Origin: UBA4719 sp035654835
GTDB lineage: Bacteria > Actinomycetota > Actinomycetes > Actinomycetales > Dermatophilaceae
DNA length: 12,408 nt
Assembly (NCBI GenBank): GCA_035654835.1
Contig: DASRVZ010000100.1
Coordinates: 1 to 12,408 of the forward strand
Direction: 5' to 3'
The notes below the pieces were generated by a model. That model saw only the letters and a program-made list of their open reading frames with translations. It was not told the origin of the DNA and searched no databases. The translations under genes and the position numbers were made by a program. Shown here one piece after another: positions 6,723-12,408 of the stretch (the first letter of the stretch is position 1; every line of letters starts with the position of its first letter).

Positions 6723-7145
6723 CTACCGCATCATTCCGGTTGAGCCAGTCGTACCCGTAGAGCCATGCATGTCGGTACCGCCGTGCTCCGTTCCACTCGT
6801 GGACGTGACTGCGTGACGCGCAGGCTCGTGCTGCGCCGCCGGACGCGCGACTTGATGGACGGTGGCGTGCATCGTGACGTGCGCCGCAACGTGCGTCGTG
6901 GCCGGCGCGGCCGAGTGCGCCGCGGTGGCCCCGGACAGGCCCTTGGCGTTGGTGTTGGCGTGCTCCATGGCGTTGGTGTTGGCGTGCGCGGCCGCCGGCC
7001 CCACGCCGCTGACCTGGACAACCCGACCCGGGGCATCCGCAGCAGTCATCGATCCGGAAGCAGCGTAGGCACCGCCGGCAACCATCGATACGCCGAGCAT
7101 GGTGGCGGCTCCGGTCAAGATCACCTTGGTGGATATCTTCGTCAT
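6723..7145 (-). CDS. Small exported or anchored His/Met-rich protein (paralogue 2)
   Basis: This 140-residue paralogue of the protein at 3967-4353 has the same N-terminal 50 residues in outline: MTKISTKVILTGAATMLGV, VAGGAYAASGS, ADAPGRVVQVSGVG. The first 29 residues form a signal peptide or anchor. After them comes a tandem octad HANTNAME/HANTNAKG (within about residues 53-70). A His/Ala/Thr-rich section follows (THVAAHVTMHATVHQVARP), then a Gly/Thr/Met/His tail (EHGGTDMHGSTG, ending GMMR). At least ten His and several Met lie in the exported part, which suggests metal binding, though low-complexity composition alone is weak evidence. ATG 7143-7145 follows AGAAGAAGGG at good distance. The gene converges on the two-component operon and is divergent from the permease, sharing its control region with the latter. 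No named family is recognised. Confidence 0.82.
   Translation of the reverse strand: MTKISTKVILTGAATMLGVSMVAGGAYAASGSMTAADAPGRVVQVSGVGPAAAHANTNAMEHANTNAKGLSGATAAHSAAPATTHVAAHVTMHATVHQVARPAAQHEPARHAVTSTSGTEHGGTDMHGSTGTTGSTGMMR
6944..6987. repeat. Tandem 24-bp repeat inside paralogue 2
   Basis: TGGCGTTGGTGTTGGCGTGC occurs at 6944-6963 and again at 6968-6987, an exact 20-base match with 24-bp spacing. On the coding (minus) strand it encodes the repeated HANTNA unit. The spacing is a multiple of three, so copy number could change without a frameshift. Confidence 0.85.
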
Positions 7146-7245
7146 GTCTTCACCCTTCTTCTCAACGCCCCGGTCCGGGCCGTTGCAATCACTCTCTCAG
7201 TGCGCTATGAGCTGACCAGGAGAACCAGGTGAGAGAGTTCTCATC
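7146..7245 (-). promoter_or_regulatory. Control region of paralogue 2 (copy B of the duplicated element), shared with the divergent permease gene
   Basis: On the minus strand this reads GATGAGAACTCTCTCACC (7245 to 7228), then TGGTTCTCCTGGTCAG, then TGAGAGAGTGATTGCA, ending 103 bp from its first base at the ATG of paralogue 2. It aligns gap-free with copy A at 3867-3969. The left inverted repeat is slightly imperfect here (one base differs from perfect symmetry). The permease starts 136 bp away in the other direction. No second motif copy is seen nearer to it. Confidence 0.65.
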
Positions 7246-7380
7246 GGCGCCATCAACGTGTAGAGGGTGTTCCAGCGCCGGGCTCCGTCGCCGTGGCGAG
7301 GCTGGCCACGCTGGCCCAACAGCCCAGATAGCGGTTTACTTTGGGAGAGTTGGCCGCAATCGTGAGGGAGCCTGCACGCC

Positions 7381-8556
7381 TTGAACGCCGTCGGACAGGC
7401 ACTGGCGCTGGCCGGGTCAATGACCTGGGAGATCCTGTGGGCCCTGATCCTGGGGTTCTTTCTCTCGGCCGTCGTCCAGGCGGTGGTACGACGCGCCACC
7501 GTGGTTCGGCTCCTGGGCGATGATCGGCCCCGAGCCATCGTGGCCGCAACCGGGTTCGGGATGGCGTCCTCGTCGTGCTCATATGCCGCAGTGGCGCTGG
7601 CGCGTTCGTTGTTTCGCAAGGGTGCGAACTTCACTGCGGCCATGGCGTTCGAGATCGCCTCGACCAACCTTGTCCTTGAGCTTGGCGTCATCATGTTCCT
7701 TCTGCTGGGCTGGCAGTTCACCCTCGCAGAGTTCATCGGCGGCCCGATCATCATCGTGCTCGTCGCGCTGATGTTCCGGATCGTTCTGCGCCAGAGGCTC
7801 CTACGGGAGGCTGCCGAGCAAGCTGAGCGGGGCGTTGCCGGATCGATGGAGGGCCACGCCGCGATGGACATGTCCATCCAGACCCAGGGCAGCTTCTGGC
7901 ACCGGCTGGCTTCCGCGGACGGGTTCACGTCGGTGGCGCACGTGTTCGTGATGGAGTGGGCCGCTATCTGGAAAGACCTTGTCGCGGGCCTTCTGATCGC
8001 CGGGGCGATCGGTGCCTGGGTGCCGGACGCCTTCTGGCAGGGACTGTTCCTGGACGGACGTCCGCTGCTCTCCGCGATCTGGGGTCCGCTGATCGGCCCG
8101 GTCGTCGCCATGCTGAGCTTCGTGTGCTCGATCGGCAACGTCCCCCTGGCCGTGGTCCTGTGGGGCGGCGGCATCAGCTTCGGCGGGGTGATCTCGTTCA
8201 TCTTCGCCGACCTGCTGATCCTGCCGATCCTCAACATCTACCGCAAGTACTACGGCCTGAAGATGACCGCAGTGATCACCGGCGTGTTCTACATAGCCAT
8301 GGTTGCCGCCGGCTACGCCGTGGAGCTGATCTTCGGCCTGACCGGCCTGACCCCCGACCGCGCCAGCGCCCAGATGCCCGACCCGGGCATCACGTGGAAC
8401 TACACCACCTGGCTCAACATCGCCTTCCTGATCCTCGCCGCACTCCTGACGACGCGGTTCTTCCGCACCGGGGGCCGCCAGATGCTCGCCATAATGGGCG
8501 GCACACCGAGCACCGACACCGAATCCGGGGACGCTCCCGCCACAGAACACCACTGA
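7381..8556 (+). CDS. Predicted permease, UPF0718/DUF318 (YraQ/ArsP-like) family
   Basis: This is a 391-residue polytopic membrane protein with about eight to ten hydrophobic segments. Two related halves each contain a Cys/Ser signature on a membrane segment: SSSCSYAAVALARSLF (C66) and FVCSIGNVPLAVVLWGGG (C249). This is the hallmark of the UPF0718 permease family, whose members include organoarsenical exporters (ArsP) and uncharacterised YraQ-type permeases. A central cytosolic or loop region (about 140-180) contains GSMEGHAAMDMS, rich in Met and His. TTG 7381 is chosen because GAGGGAG lies 10 nt upstream; ATG 7420 would cut 13 residues before the first membrane segment. It shares a control region with divergent paralogue 2 and is followed by Met-rich and Fe-S proteins, pointing to metal or metalloid transport. 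The substrate is not shown. Confidence 0.88.
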   Translation: MNAVGQALALAGSMTWEILWALILGFFLSAVVQAVVRRATVVRLLGDDRPRAIVAATGFGMASSSCSYAAVALARSLFRKGANFTAAMAFEIASTNLVLELGVIMFLLLGWQFTLAEFIGGPIIIVLVALMFRIVLRQRLLREAAEQAERGVAGSMEGHAAMDMSIQTQGSFWHRLASADGFTSVAHVFVMEWAAIWKDLVAGLLIAGAIGAWVPDAFWQGLFLDGRPLLSAIWGPLIGPVVAMLSFVCSIGNVPLAVVLWGGGISFGGVISFIFADLLILPILNIYRKYYGLKMTAVITGVFYIAMVAAGYAVELIFGLTGLTPDRASAQMPDPGITWNYTTWLNIAFLILAALLTTRFFRTGGRQMLAIMGGTPSTDTESGDAPATEHH

Positions 8557-8658
8557 CCACCGTCACCACCACTAGCAGCCGGGGCCCGTCAGCAGCCGGC
8601 CCGTTCGGCATGGAACTCCTGGGTCGGCTCTATCCGAGATGTGCCGACCGGCGGATAG

Positions 8659-8699
8659 CGCTCAAATCGCTCAAAACAGATAATTGATTCGACAATCAA
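8659..8699 (+). promoter_or_regulatory. Candidate promoter/operator ahead of the Met-rich membrane protein gene
   Basis: An AT-richer island in the 170-bp gap after the permease holds the direct repeat CGCTCAAAT/CGCTCAAAA (8659-8676). A -10-like GATAAT (8679-8684) runs into the perfect inverted repeat TTGATT-cgac-AATCAA (8684-8699). An inverted repeat overlapping and just past a -10 box is a typical repressor position. The TTGAT-N6-ATCAA form resembles operators of small metal- or arsenic-sensing repressors, but no such regulator is in the window. No matching -35 was found. Confidence 0.45.
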
Positions 8700-8742
8700 A
8701 GCGCTGCGGGCAATCCCGGCGACAACGATGGACGGAAGTGGA

Positions 8743-9240
8743 ATGACTCGTCAGCTGGTGCCAGCGGGGGGGCGTTCAGCCCTGCGTGCCGTCGCCGCCG
8801 CTCTTCCCACCGCCAGGCAGCTCCACCACGATCCACCCACAATCCGGGCCCTCAGGTGGCGGAGGCGGGTCCACCAGGCGGCAGTCTGCGCCTCTTTTGG
8901 CGCGATCGCGGTCATCGGGCCGTTGGTGCTCACCTCGAGCCAGGAGGCCTCGGCTGCGACACTGGTCAGTACGGCAGCGGTTCCTGCCGGCCTCGGGGCC
9001 CACGACTCGCCGTCGCCTTCCAGCCCCGGCGGCATGCCAGGGATGGACATGCCAGGCATGGACGACGGCTACGGCAAGACGGCGTCGTCCGCCCAAGACC
9101 GTCCCCTCGCGCCAGTCCTGGGCGTCTTCGGTGGAGGGACGTCGGCGGTGCTGGTCGCAGCTGGCTTGCTGCGCCGCAGGGATCGCGTCGCCCGCGCGGC
9201 CAGGGAAGCCGCCCGCGCCGCTGTGATGAGCCGGACGTGA
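8743..9240 (+). CDS. Small membrane protein with a Met/Asp-rich (MPGMDMPGMDD) exported loop
   Basis: This is a protein of about 165 residues with no named family. A long basic N-terminal segment precedes a hydrophobic stretch (AAVCASFGAIAVIGPLVLTSS) that serves as signal or first membrane segment. Next comes a Ser/Pro-rich loop containing GGMPGMDMPGMDDGYGK, then a second membrane segment (VLGVFGGGTSAVLVAAGLL) and a basic tail RRRDRVARAAR, predicted cytosolic. Met-x2-Met-type clusters outside the membrane are typical ligands for Cu(I) or Ag(I) in exported copper proteins. ATG 8743 is preferred because GGAAGTGGA lies just before it; ATG 8728, five codons upstream, lacks a ribosome site. The stop overlaps the GTG of the Fe-S protein by four bases, so the two are translationally coupled and probably work together. 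Confidence 0.78.
   Translation: MTRQLVPAGGRSALRAVAAALPTARQLHHDPPTIRALRWRRRVHQAAVCASFGAIAVIGPLVLTSSQEASAATLVSTAAVPAGLGAHDSPSPSSPGGMPGMDMPGMDDGYGKTASSAQDRPLAPVLGVFGGGTSAVLVAAGLLRRRDRVARAAREAARAAVMSRT
9034..9063 (+). repeat. Tandem 15-bp repeat coding for MPGMD
   Basis: ATGCCAGGGATGGAC (9034-9048) is followed at once by ATGCCAGGCATGGAC (9049-9063), differing at one base. It duplicates the Met-rich MPGMD unit in frame. Confidence 0.85.
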
Positions 9241-10706
9241 GCCAGAACCTTCAGACGCGGGCCGCTGGCGAATCCCGGCTCGATCGCGCCGGTGACAGCA
9301 CGTCATCCGACACCGGCACCGACCCGGACAACGTGCAGTTCGAGCTGCTGTCGGGCGAGCCGCGGGGACGCGACTGGCTCAAGAACCGGTTCGTCTCGGC
9401 GCTGATGCGCAGCCGGTGGTACCCCGGCGCCTTCCAGATCCCGATCGCCGCCGTATTCGGGCTTGTCGCCTACCAGCTGCTGGCCGGACCCCCCGACGCG
9501 CATCAAAACGCGGGCACGGCCCTGATGTGGGTGTTGTGGTGGCCGGCCCTCCCGCTCGTGTACGTGCTCTTCGGTCGGTTCTGGTGCGCGGTCTGTCCGT
9601 TCGCGGCGATCTCCGACTTCGTCCAGAAGCTCGTCGGCGTGAATCGGCCCGTCCCGGCGTTTCTGAAGAGATACGGCATCTGGATCATCGACGCCACGTT
9701 CCTGGCCATCACCTGGGCCGACCACGTGTTCGGGATCGTCGGATCGCCCTGGGGATCCGGAATCCTGTTGCTGCTGCTCACTTTCTCGGTCATCGTGTCG
9801 GGAGCATTCTTCCAGCGGCGAACCTTCTGCCGGTACCTGTGCTTCCTGGGAGGACTGTCCGCCAACTACGCCCGAACCGGGATGGTCGCGCTGCGCGCCA
9901 AGCCCGACGTCTGCGCGACGTGCACGGCGAAGGCCGCCTGCTTCAACGGCACCGACACGGTTGCGCCGTGCCCGCTGTTCACCTTCGCCCGCACGATGGA
10001 GGACAGCGCGAACTGCAACCTGTGCGCGAACTGCGTCAAGTCCTGCCCCAACGACGCGATCACCTTGACGGTGCGCAAGCCCACCAAGGAGCTGTGGTTC
10101 CTGCGCAACCCGAAGATCGAAGAGTCGTTCCTGGCGATGGCGATCATGGGCATCGTCATCATCCAGAACGTCACCATGTTGACGGTGTGGGACGAGATGC
10201 TCGCCTGGGTCAACCGGGCCACCGGCATCACCAGCTACCCGGTCATCTTCACCGCCGTGTTCGCGGTCGGGGTGTCCATCCCGGTCGCGCTGCTCGCCCT
10301 GGCGGCCAAGGTCGCGTCCCTGGGGAACGTGGAAAGCACCCTCAAGAACTTCGCCAGGTTCGGGTACGCACTGATCCCGCTCGACGTCGCCGCGCACGTC
10401 GCACACAACCTGTTCCACCTGCTCTCGGAGGGCAAGTCCGTGTTCTACCTCGTCGGTGCCCTGTTCGGGGGGCAGGTGACAGGCTCCGCCGCGCTGGTCG
10501 GCAATACCACGATCCAGATGCTGCAGTTCGCCATCCTGGCCCTGGGACTGGCTGGGTCCGTGTACACGGCCCGACGGATCGCGCACCGCAGGTACCTCAC
10601 CCCTGATCGCCGGGTCTCCACCCTGGTCCCGATCACGGTCCTGATCGGGGTCCTGGCAGCCCTCAACGTCGCCATGTTCCTCGTCCCCATGACCCACCGC
10701 ATGTGA
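9237..10706 (+). CDS. Polytopic membrane 4Fe-4S protein, NapH/CcoG/NosR-like
   Basis: This is a 489-residue integral membrane electron-transfer protein. The order is a soluble N-terminal 55 residues, four membrane segments (about 60-190), a cytosolic ferredoxin section (about 200-290), then about five more membrane segments to the C-terminus. Cysteine pairs sit on membrane edges (RFWCAVCP C117/C120; CRYLC C198/C202), as in the NapH/NosR/CcoG polyferredoxin group. The ferredoxin part has C226-x2-C229-x5-C235-x9-C245P and the classic C260-x2-C263-x2-C266-x3-C270P (CNLCANCVKSCP), enough for two [4Fe-4S] clusters. CcoG in this superfamily is known as a cupric reductase, but this protein lacks the C-terminal Ig-like FixG domain and instead has an extra membrane half. 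GTG 9237 overlaps the upstream stop (GTGA). A role passing electrons to the partner Met-rich protein or reducing a metal is inferred. Confidence 0.88.
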   Translation: MSQNLQTRAAGESRLDRAGDSTSSDTGTDPDNVQFELLSGEPRGRDWLKNRFVSALMRSRWYPGAFQIPIAAVFGLVAYQLLAGPPDAHQNAGTALMWVLWWPALPLVYVLFGRFWCAVCPFAAISDFVQKLVGVNRPVPAFLKRYGIWIIDATFLAITWADHVFGIVGSPWGSGILLLLLTFSVIVSGAFFQRRTFCRYLCFLGGLSANYARTGMVALRAKPDVCATCTAKAACFNGTDTVAPCPLFTFARTMEDSANCNLCANCVKSCPNDAITLTVRKPTKELWFLRNPKIEESFLAMAIMGIVIIQNVTMLTVWDEMLAWVNRATGITSYPVIFTAVFAVGVSIPVALLALAAKVASLGNVESTLKNFARFGYALIPLDVAAHVAHNLFHLLSEGKSVFYLVGALFGGQVTGSAALVGNTTIQMLQFAILALGLAGSVYTARRIAHRRYLTPDRRVSTLVPITVLIGVLAALNVAMFLVPMTHRM

Positions 10707-10722
10707 GTCCGGAGCGGCAGGG

Positions 10723-10776
10723 ATGAGCTACAAGATGCGACTGCACCATCACCACGTCAACCAGAGGATCCAATGA
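10723..10776 (+). CDS. Possible 17-residue tetra-histidine leader peptide
   Basis: A short frame encodes MSYKMRLHHHHVNQRIQ. It has a ribosome site (GGAG at 10711-10714, 8 nt before ATG). Its TGA overlaps the ATG of the lipoprotein gene as ATGA (10773-10776), an arrangement of translational coupling. The run of four His codons, three CAC and one CAT, is reminiscent of leader peptides that sense charged tRNA or metal availability. At this length it could be chance, and no attenuator hairpin is evident in the short gap. Confidence 0.4.
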   Translation: MSYKMRLHHHHVNQRIQ

Positions 10777-11678
10777 TGAAGACCCGCCCCGCACCGACAG
10801 TCATCAAGCCCGACAGCACTCGGGGGCGCAGAGGTCAGACGCGCTTCATCGTTGGCGCCGGCCTGGTCGCCGCGCTCGCCCTGTCTGGGTGCAGCCAAGG
10901 CGGCCCACCTGAGCCAAAGAGCGTCGCAGCCGGGACGCTGCCGGGCGAGCACATTCACGGCATCAGCCGCGACCCGGGCAGTGGCAAGGTCAACTTGGCC
11001 ACCCACGAGGGGCTTTTCGTGCTGCAGCCGGACGCCAGCTGGCTACAGGTCGGCCCAACGGTCGACCTGATGAGCTTCTCGATCAGCGCACCGGGGACCT
11101 TCTACGCGTCCGGCCACCCGGGCGAAGGAGTTGACCTACCGGCGCCCGTAGGACTGATCAAATCCACTGATGCTGGGAACACCTGGAGTGTCCTGTCCCT
11201 GGGCGGCCAGTCGGACTTTCACGCGTTGACCGCTTCATCCGCCGGAGTGATGGGGTTCGACGGCGTGCTGCGCGTAACAGCTGACGGGAAGAACTGGTCA
11301 GAGGGCGGCCTGTCCGCGGAACCGCGGGCCCTGGCTTCGGCTCCGGACGGTTCGCAGGTGTTGGCAACGACCGACCAGGGTCTGCTCAGCTCAACCGACG
11401 GTGGAAAGACCTGGGCGCCGCTTACCTCGGCACCGCCGCTGTTCCTGACCGCCTGGGCCGACTCCAAGACCGTTGTCGGAGTCACCACGCAGGGAGGCCT
11501 CGCGATCAGCACGGACGCCGGCCTGACCTGGAAGGCAGACCTTGCGACGGTCACCAGCGGACAAGCTCTCTCAGCCAGCCGCGACAAGGCTGGAGTGCTG
11601 GAGATCCTCGTTGTCACTGACACGGGCGTGTTGCAGTCGCGCGACGAGGGGGCCACCCTCTCCGAGCTCAAATCCTGA
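10773..11678 (+). CDS. BNR/Asp-box beta-propeller lipoprotein (F510_1955-type glycosylhydrolase-like)
   Basis: This is a 301-residue lipoprotein. The signal peptide ends in the lipobox LSGC with C40 as the lipidated residue, so the protein sits on the outer face of the membrane. The mature part is a beta-propeller with Asp-box repeats: STDAGNTW, TADGKNW, STDGGKTW, STDAGLTW and a degenerate SRDEGAT. The block HIHGISRDPGSGKVNLATHEGLFVL is characteristic of the protein group annotated as F510_1955-type glycosylhydrolases. Despite that label, no catalytic glycosidase residues can be pointed to, and members often occur in metal-resistance clusters. ATG 10773 has AGAGGA at 10763-10768; ATG 10776 would be equally acceptable. 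A binding or assembly role outside the membrane is as likely as enzymatic activity. Confidence 0.85.
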   Translation: MMKTRPAPTVIKPDSTRGRRGQTRFIVGAGLVAALALSGCSQGGPPEPKSVAAGTLPGEHIHGISRDPGSGKVNLATHEGLFVLQPDASWLQVGPTVDLMSFSISAPGTFYASGHPGEGVDLPAPVGLIKSTDAGNTWSVLSLGGQSDFHALTASSAGVMGFDGVLRVTADGKNWSEGGLSAEPRALASAPDGSQVLATTDQGLLSSTDGGKTWAPLTSAPPLFLTAWADSKTVVGVTTQGGLAISTDAGLTWKADLATVTSGQALSASRDKAGVLEILVVTDTGVLQSRDEGATLSELKS

Positions 11679-11724
11679 CCAATCCAGCCGGGTGCCTTTC
11701 GGACCGCCAGCGGTTTTCGCCGGG

Positions 11725-11746
11725 TTTCTTCATCGTTTCTTCGTAG
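11725..11746 (+). promoter_or_regulatory. 11-bp tandem direct repeat upstream of the SHOCT gene
   Basis: TTTCTTCATCG (11725-11735) is followed directly by TTTCTTCGTAG (11736-11746), 8 of 11 identical. Two direct repeats with an 11-bp period match the spacing used by OmpR-class response regulators. They lie 91 bp before the start codon of the next gene. A different sequence is conserved at the two small paralogues, so it need not be the same regulator. Confidence 0.4.
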
Positions 11747-11836
11747 TTGCTGGATACGACCGCAGCATCCGGGCGCAAGGCTGGAGGTGTCCCGGAGGAA
11801 CCGGGTCAGACGTGCAAACGTAAGGAGGAGCTCACC

Positions 11837-12094
11837 ATGATGGGTGACTTTGGAAACGGGATGGGTTCGCTTGGATGGCTTGGGATGGGCGTGTTCTGGC
11901 TCGTCCTGGTCGGGCTGATCGTTTGGTTGGTCTTGCAGTTGCTGCCCGGCAGCCGTGGCGGCGGGACGACTCGCGATACCGGTGAGTCGACGCTGGAGAT
12001 CCTCGACCGCAGGATGGCCAGGGGCGAGATCGACACGCAAACCTGGCAGGCCCAGCGGGCTGCTCTCACGGGTGCTACGCGAGAAGGGCGGTGA
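11837..12094 (+). CDS. Small Met/Gly-rich membrane protein with SHOCT domain
   Basis: This 85-residue protein starts at ATG 11837, after an excellent ribosome site (AAGGAGGAG, 11822-11830). The longer frame from 11747 has no such site, so the shorter start is chosen. The N-terminus is Met/Gly-rich (MMGDFGNGMGSLGWLGMG). One membrane segment follows (VFWLVLVGLIVWLVLQLL), then a charged linker and a C-terminal SHOCT motif (LEILDRRMARGEIDTQTW), a short oligomerisation module. Small proteins of this design are frequent next to copper-resistance genes. The stop overlaps the next start (GTGA), so it is co-translated with the cupredoxin-like protein. Confidence 0.87.
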   Translation: MMGDFGNGMGSLGWLGMGVFWLVLVGLIVWLVLQLLPGSRGGGTTRDTGESTLEILDRRMARGEIDTQTWQAQRAALTGATREGR

Positions 12095-12408
12095 GCGCCG
12101 TGCGTCGTCCCCTGCTGGTCGGGGCCCTGGCCGCAGCCGTGATCGCCCTGATCGCATCGGGTGCGGTGGCTGTCGGTGCCCTGCGTGGTGGCGTGGGTCC
12201 CGGCGCGCACGGGTTCCTCTCCGGCTCGTTTCTCTCCGGTTCGCAGCGAACCGCGCCGAAGCTTCCCGGTACTGTCGTGAACGTCTCCCTGACGAATATG
12301 GGTGGGCAGATGATGGGCGGCCAAGGCACCACCATGATGGGCCGTGGTGGTATGGGTCTGATCGCGGACCACGCCAGCGTGCCGCACGGGACCGTGTCGT
12401 TCTTTGTG
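12091..12408 (+). CDS. Exported Met-rich cupredoxin-like protein, 5' portion (3' end outside window)
   Basis: The frame starts at GTG 12091, overlapping the SHOCT gene stop, and stays open for 106 codons to the window edge. Residues 5-31 form a signal peptide or anchor (RRPLLVGALAAAVIALIASG). The mature part contains LPGTVVNVSLTNMGG, then a Met/Gly-rich stretch (GGQMMGGQGTTMMGRGGMG) and ADHASVPHGTVSFFV. The strand pattern 'pG-V-V-V-L-N-G ... a-vp-G-V-F-V' matches the first half of the cupredoxin (sulfocyanin/plastocyanin-like) fold. The Cys-His-Met copper ligands would lie beyond the window, so copper binding by the fold cannot be confirmed here. The Met cluster supports a Cu(I)-related role. 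Confidence 0.75.
   Translation, partial: MSAVRRPLLVGALAAAVIALIASGAVAVGALRGGVGPGAHGFLSGSFLSGSQRTAPKLPGTVVNVSLTNMGGQMMGGQGTTMMGRGGMGLIADHASVPHGTVSFFV

Noticed and set aside
7167..7180. GC-rich inverted repeat GCCCCGGTCCGGGC in the leader of paralogue 2
   Set aside because: Short and GC-rich, not present in the aligned copy A, so likely chance.
7197..8237. A 346-residue minus-strand frame
   Set aside because: Antisense shadow of the permease, Arg/Ser/Thr-rich with no recognisable domain.
7801..8553. A 250-residue minus-strand frame
   Set aside because: Also antisense to the permease, which has family signatures and membrane segments on the plus strand.
8610..8687. A 25-codon frame (MELLGRLYPRC...)
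   Set aside because: No ribosome site; it is the tail of a shadow frame running out of the permease gene.
8856..9236. N-terminal extension of the Fe-S protein frame
   Set aside because: It overlaps the MPGMD protein gene in another frame and reads as Arg/Gly-rich shadow. GTG 9237 with a stop/start overlap is the better start.
9303..10697. A 464-residue open frame on the minus strand
   Set aside because: It lies wholly opposite the Fe-S protein gene, its sequence is low-complexity Asp/Gly/Arg/Gln without domains, and the plus frame has clear motifs.
11747..11836. Longer start for the SHOCT protein
   Set aside because: The added residues are not conserved-looking and the perfect ribosome site belongs to ATG 11837.
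11219..12157. A 312-residue minus-strand frame
   Set aside because: It covers the lipoprotein end, the SHOCT gene and a repeat-bearing gap; no domain, while the plus strand has strong ribosome sites and motifs.

Overview
This window reads as chromosomal or island DNA from a high-GC Gram-positive bacterium (Actinomycetota). The evidence is GC-rich third codon positions, frequent GTG/TTG starts, GTGA stop/start overlaps, and families typical of that phylum (GH15 glucoamylase-like, OsmC, AhpD-like, the FDVNET class of haloacid dehalogenases, SHOCT proteins). No RNA genes, CRISPR array or intact insertion sequence were seen. The genus cannot be fixed from the sequence alone.

Left part (1-3595) holds housekeeping and stress genes with signs of rearrangement. 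It starts with the 3' end of an unrecognised protein gene. A broken GH15 remnant on the minus strand follows; it has lost its 5' part and carries a -1 frameshift. It runs head-to-head into an OsmC-type peroxidase gene whose own start appears to have been replaced. Then comes an AhpD/CMD-family gene divergent from a TetR regulator, with a repeated candidate operator between them. The TetR gene overlaps a haloacid-dehalogenase-like gene.

Middle part (3596-7245) is a two-component system (histidine kinase then OmpR-type response regulator, with a strong hairpin after it) bracketed by two paralogous small exported proteins of 128 and 140 residues. The two paralogues are in opposite orientation. 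Their upstream regions align without gaps for 103 bp up to and including the ATG, starting abruptly at GATGAGAACTCTCTCA. This conserved element is the best candidate target of the response regulator. The second paralogue ends in a His/Met-rich tail.

Right part (7246-12408) looks like a metal-handling (probably copper) module, all on the plus strand: a UPF0718/YraQ-type permease, a small membrane protein with an MPGMDMPGMDD loop, a polytopic NapH/CcoG-like protein with two [4Fe-4S] motifs, a possible 17-codon leader peptide with four consecutive histidines, a BNR/Asp-box lipoprotein (F510_1955-type), a Met-rich SHOCT membrane protein, and the start of a Met-rich exported cupredoxin-like protein cut by the window end. 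The permease is divergent from the His/Met-rich paralogue and shares its control region, so the two-component system may regulate both the small proteins and the metal module. That link is inference from layout and shared DNA motifs.
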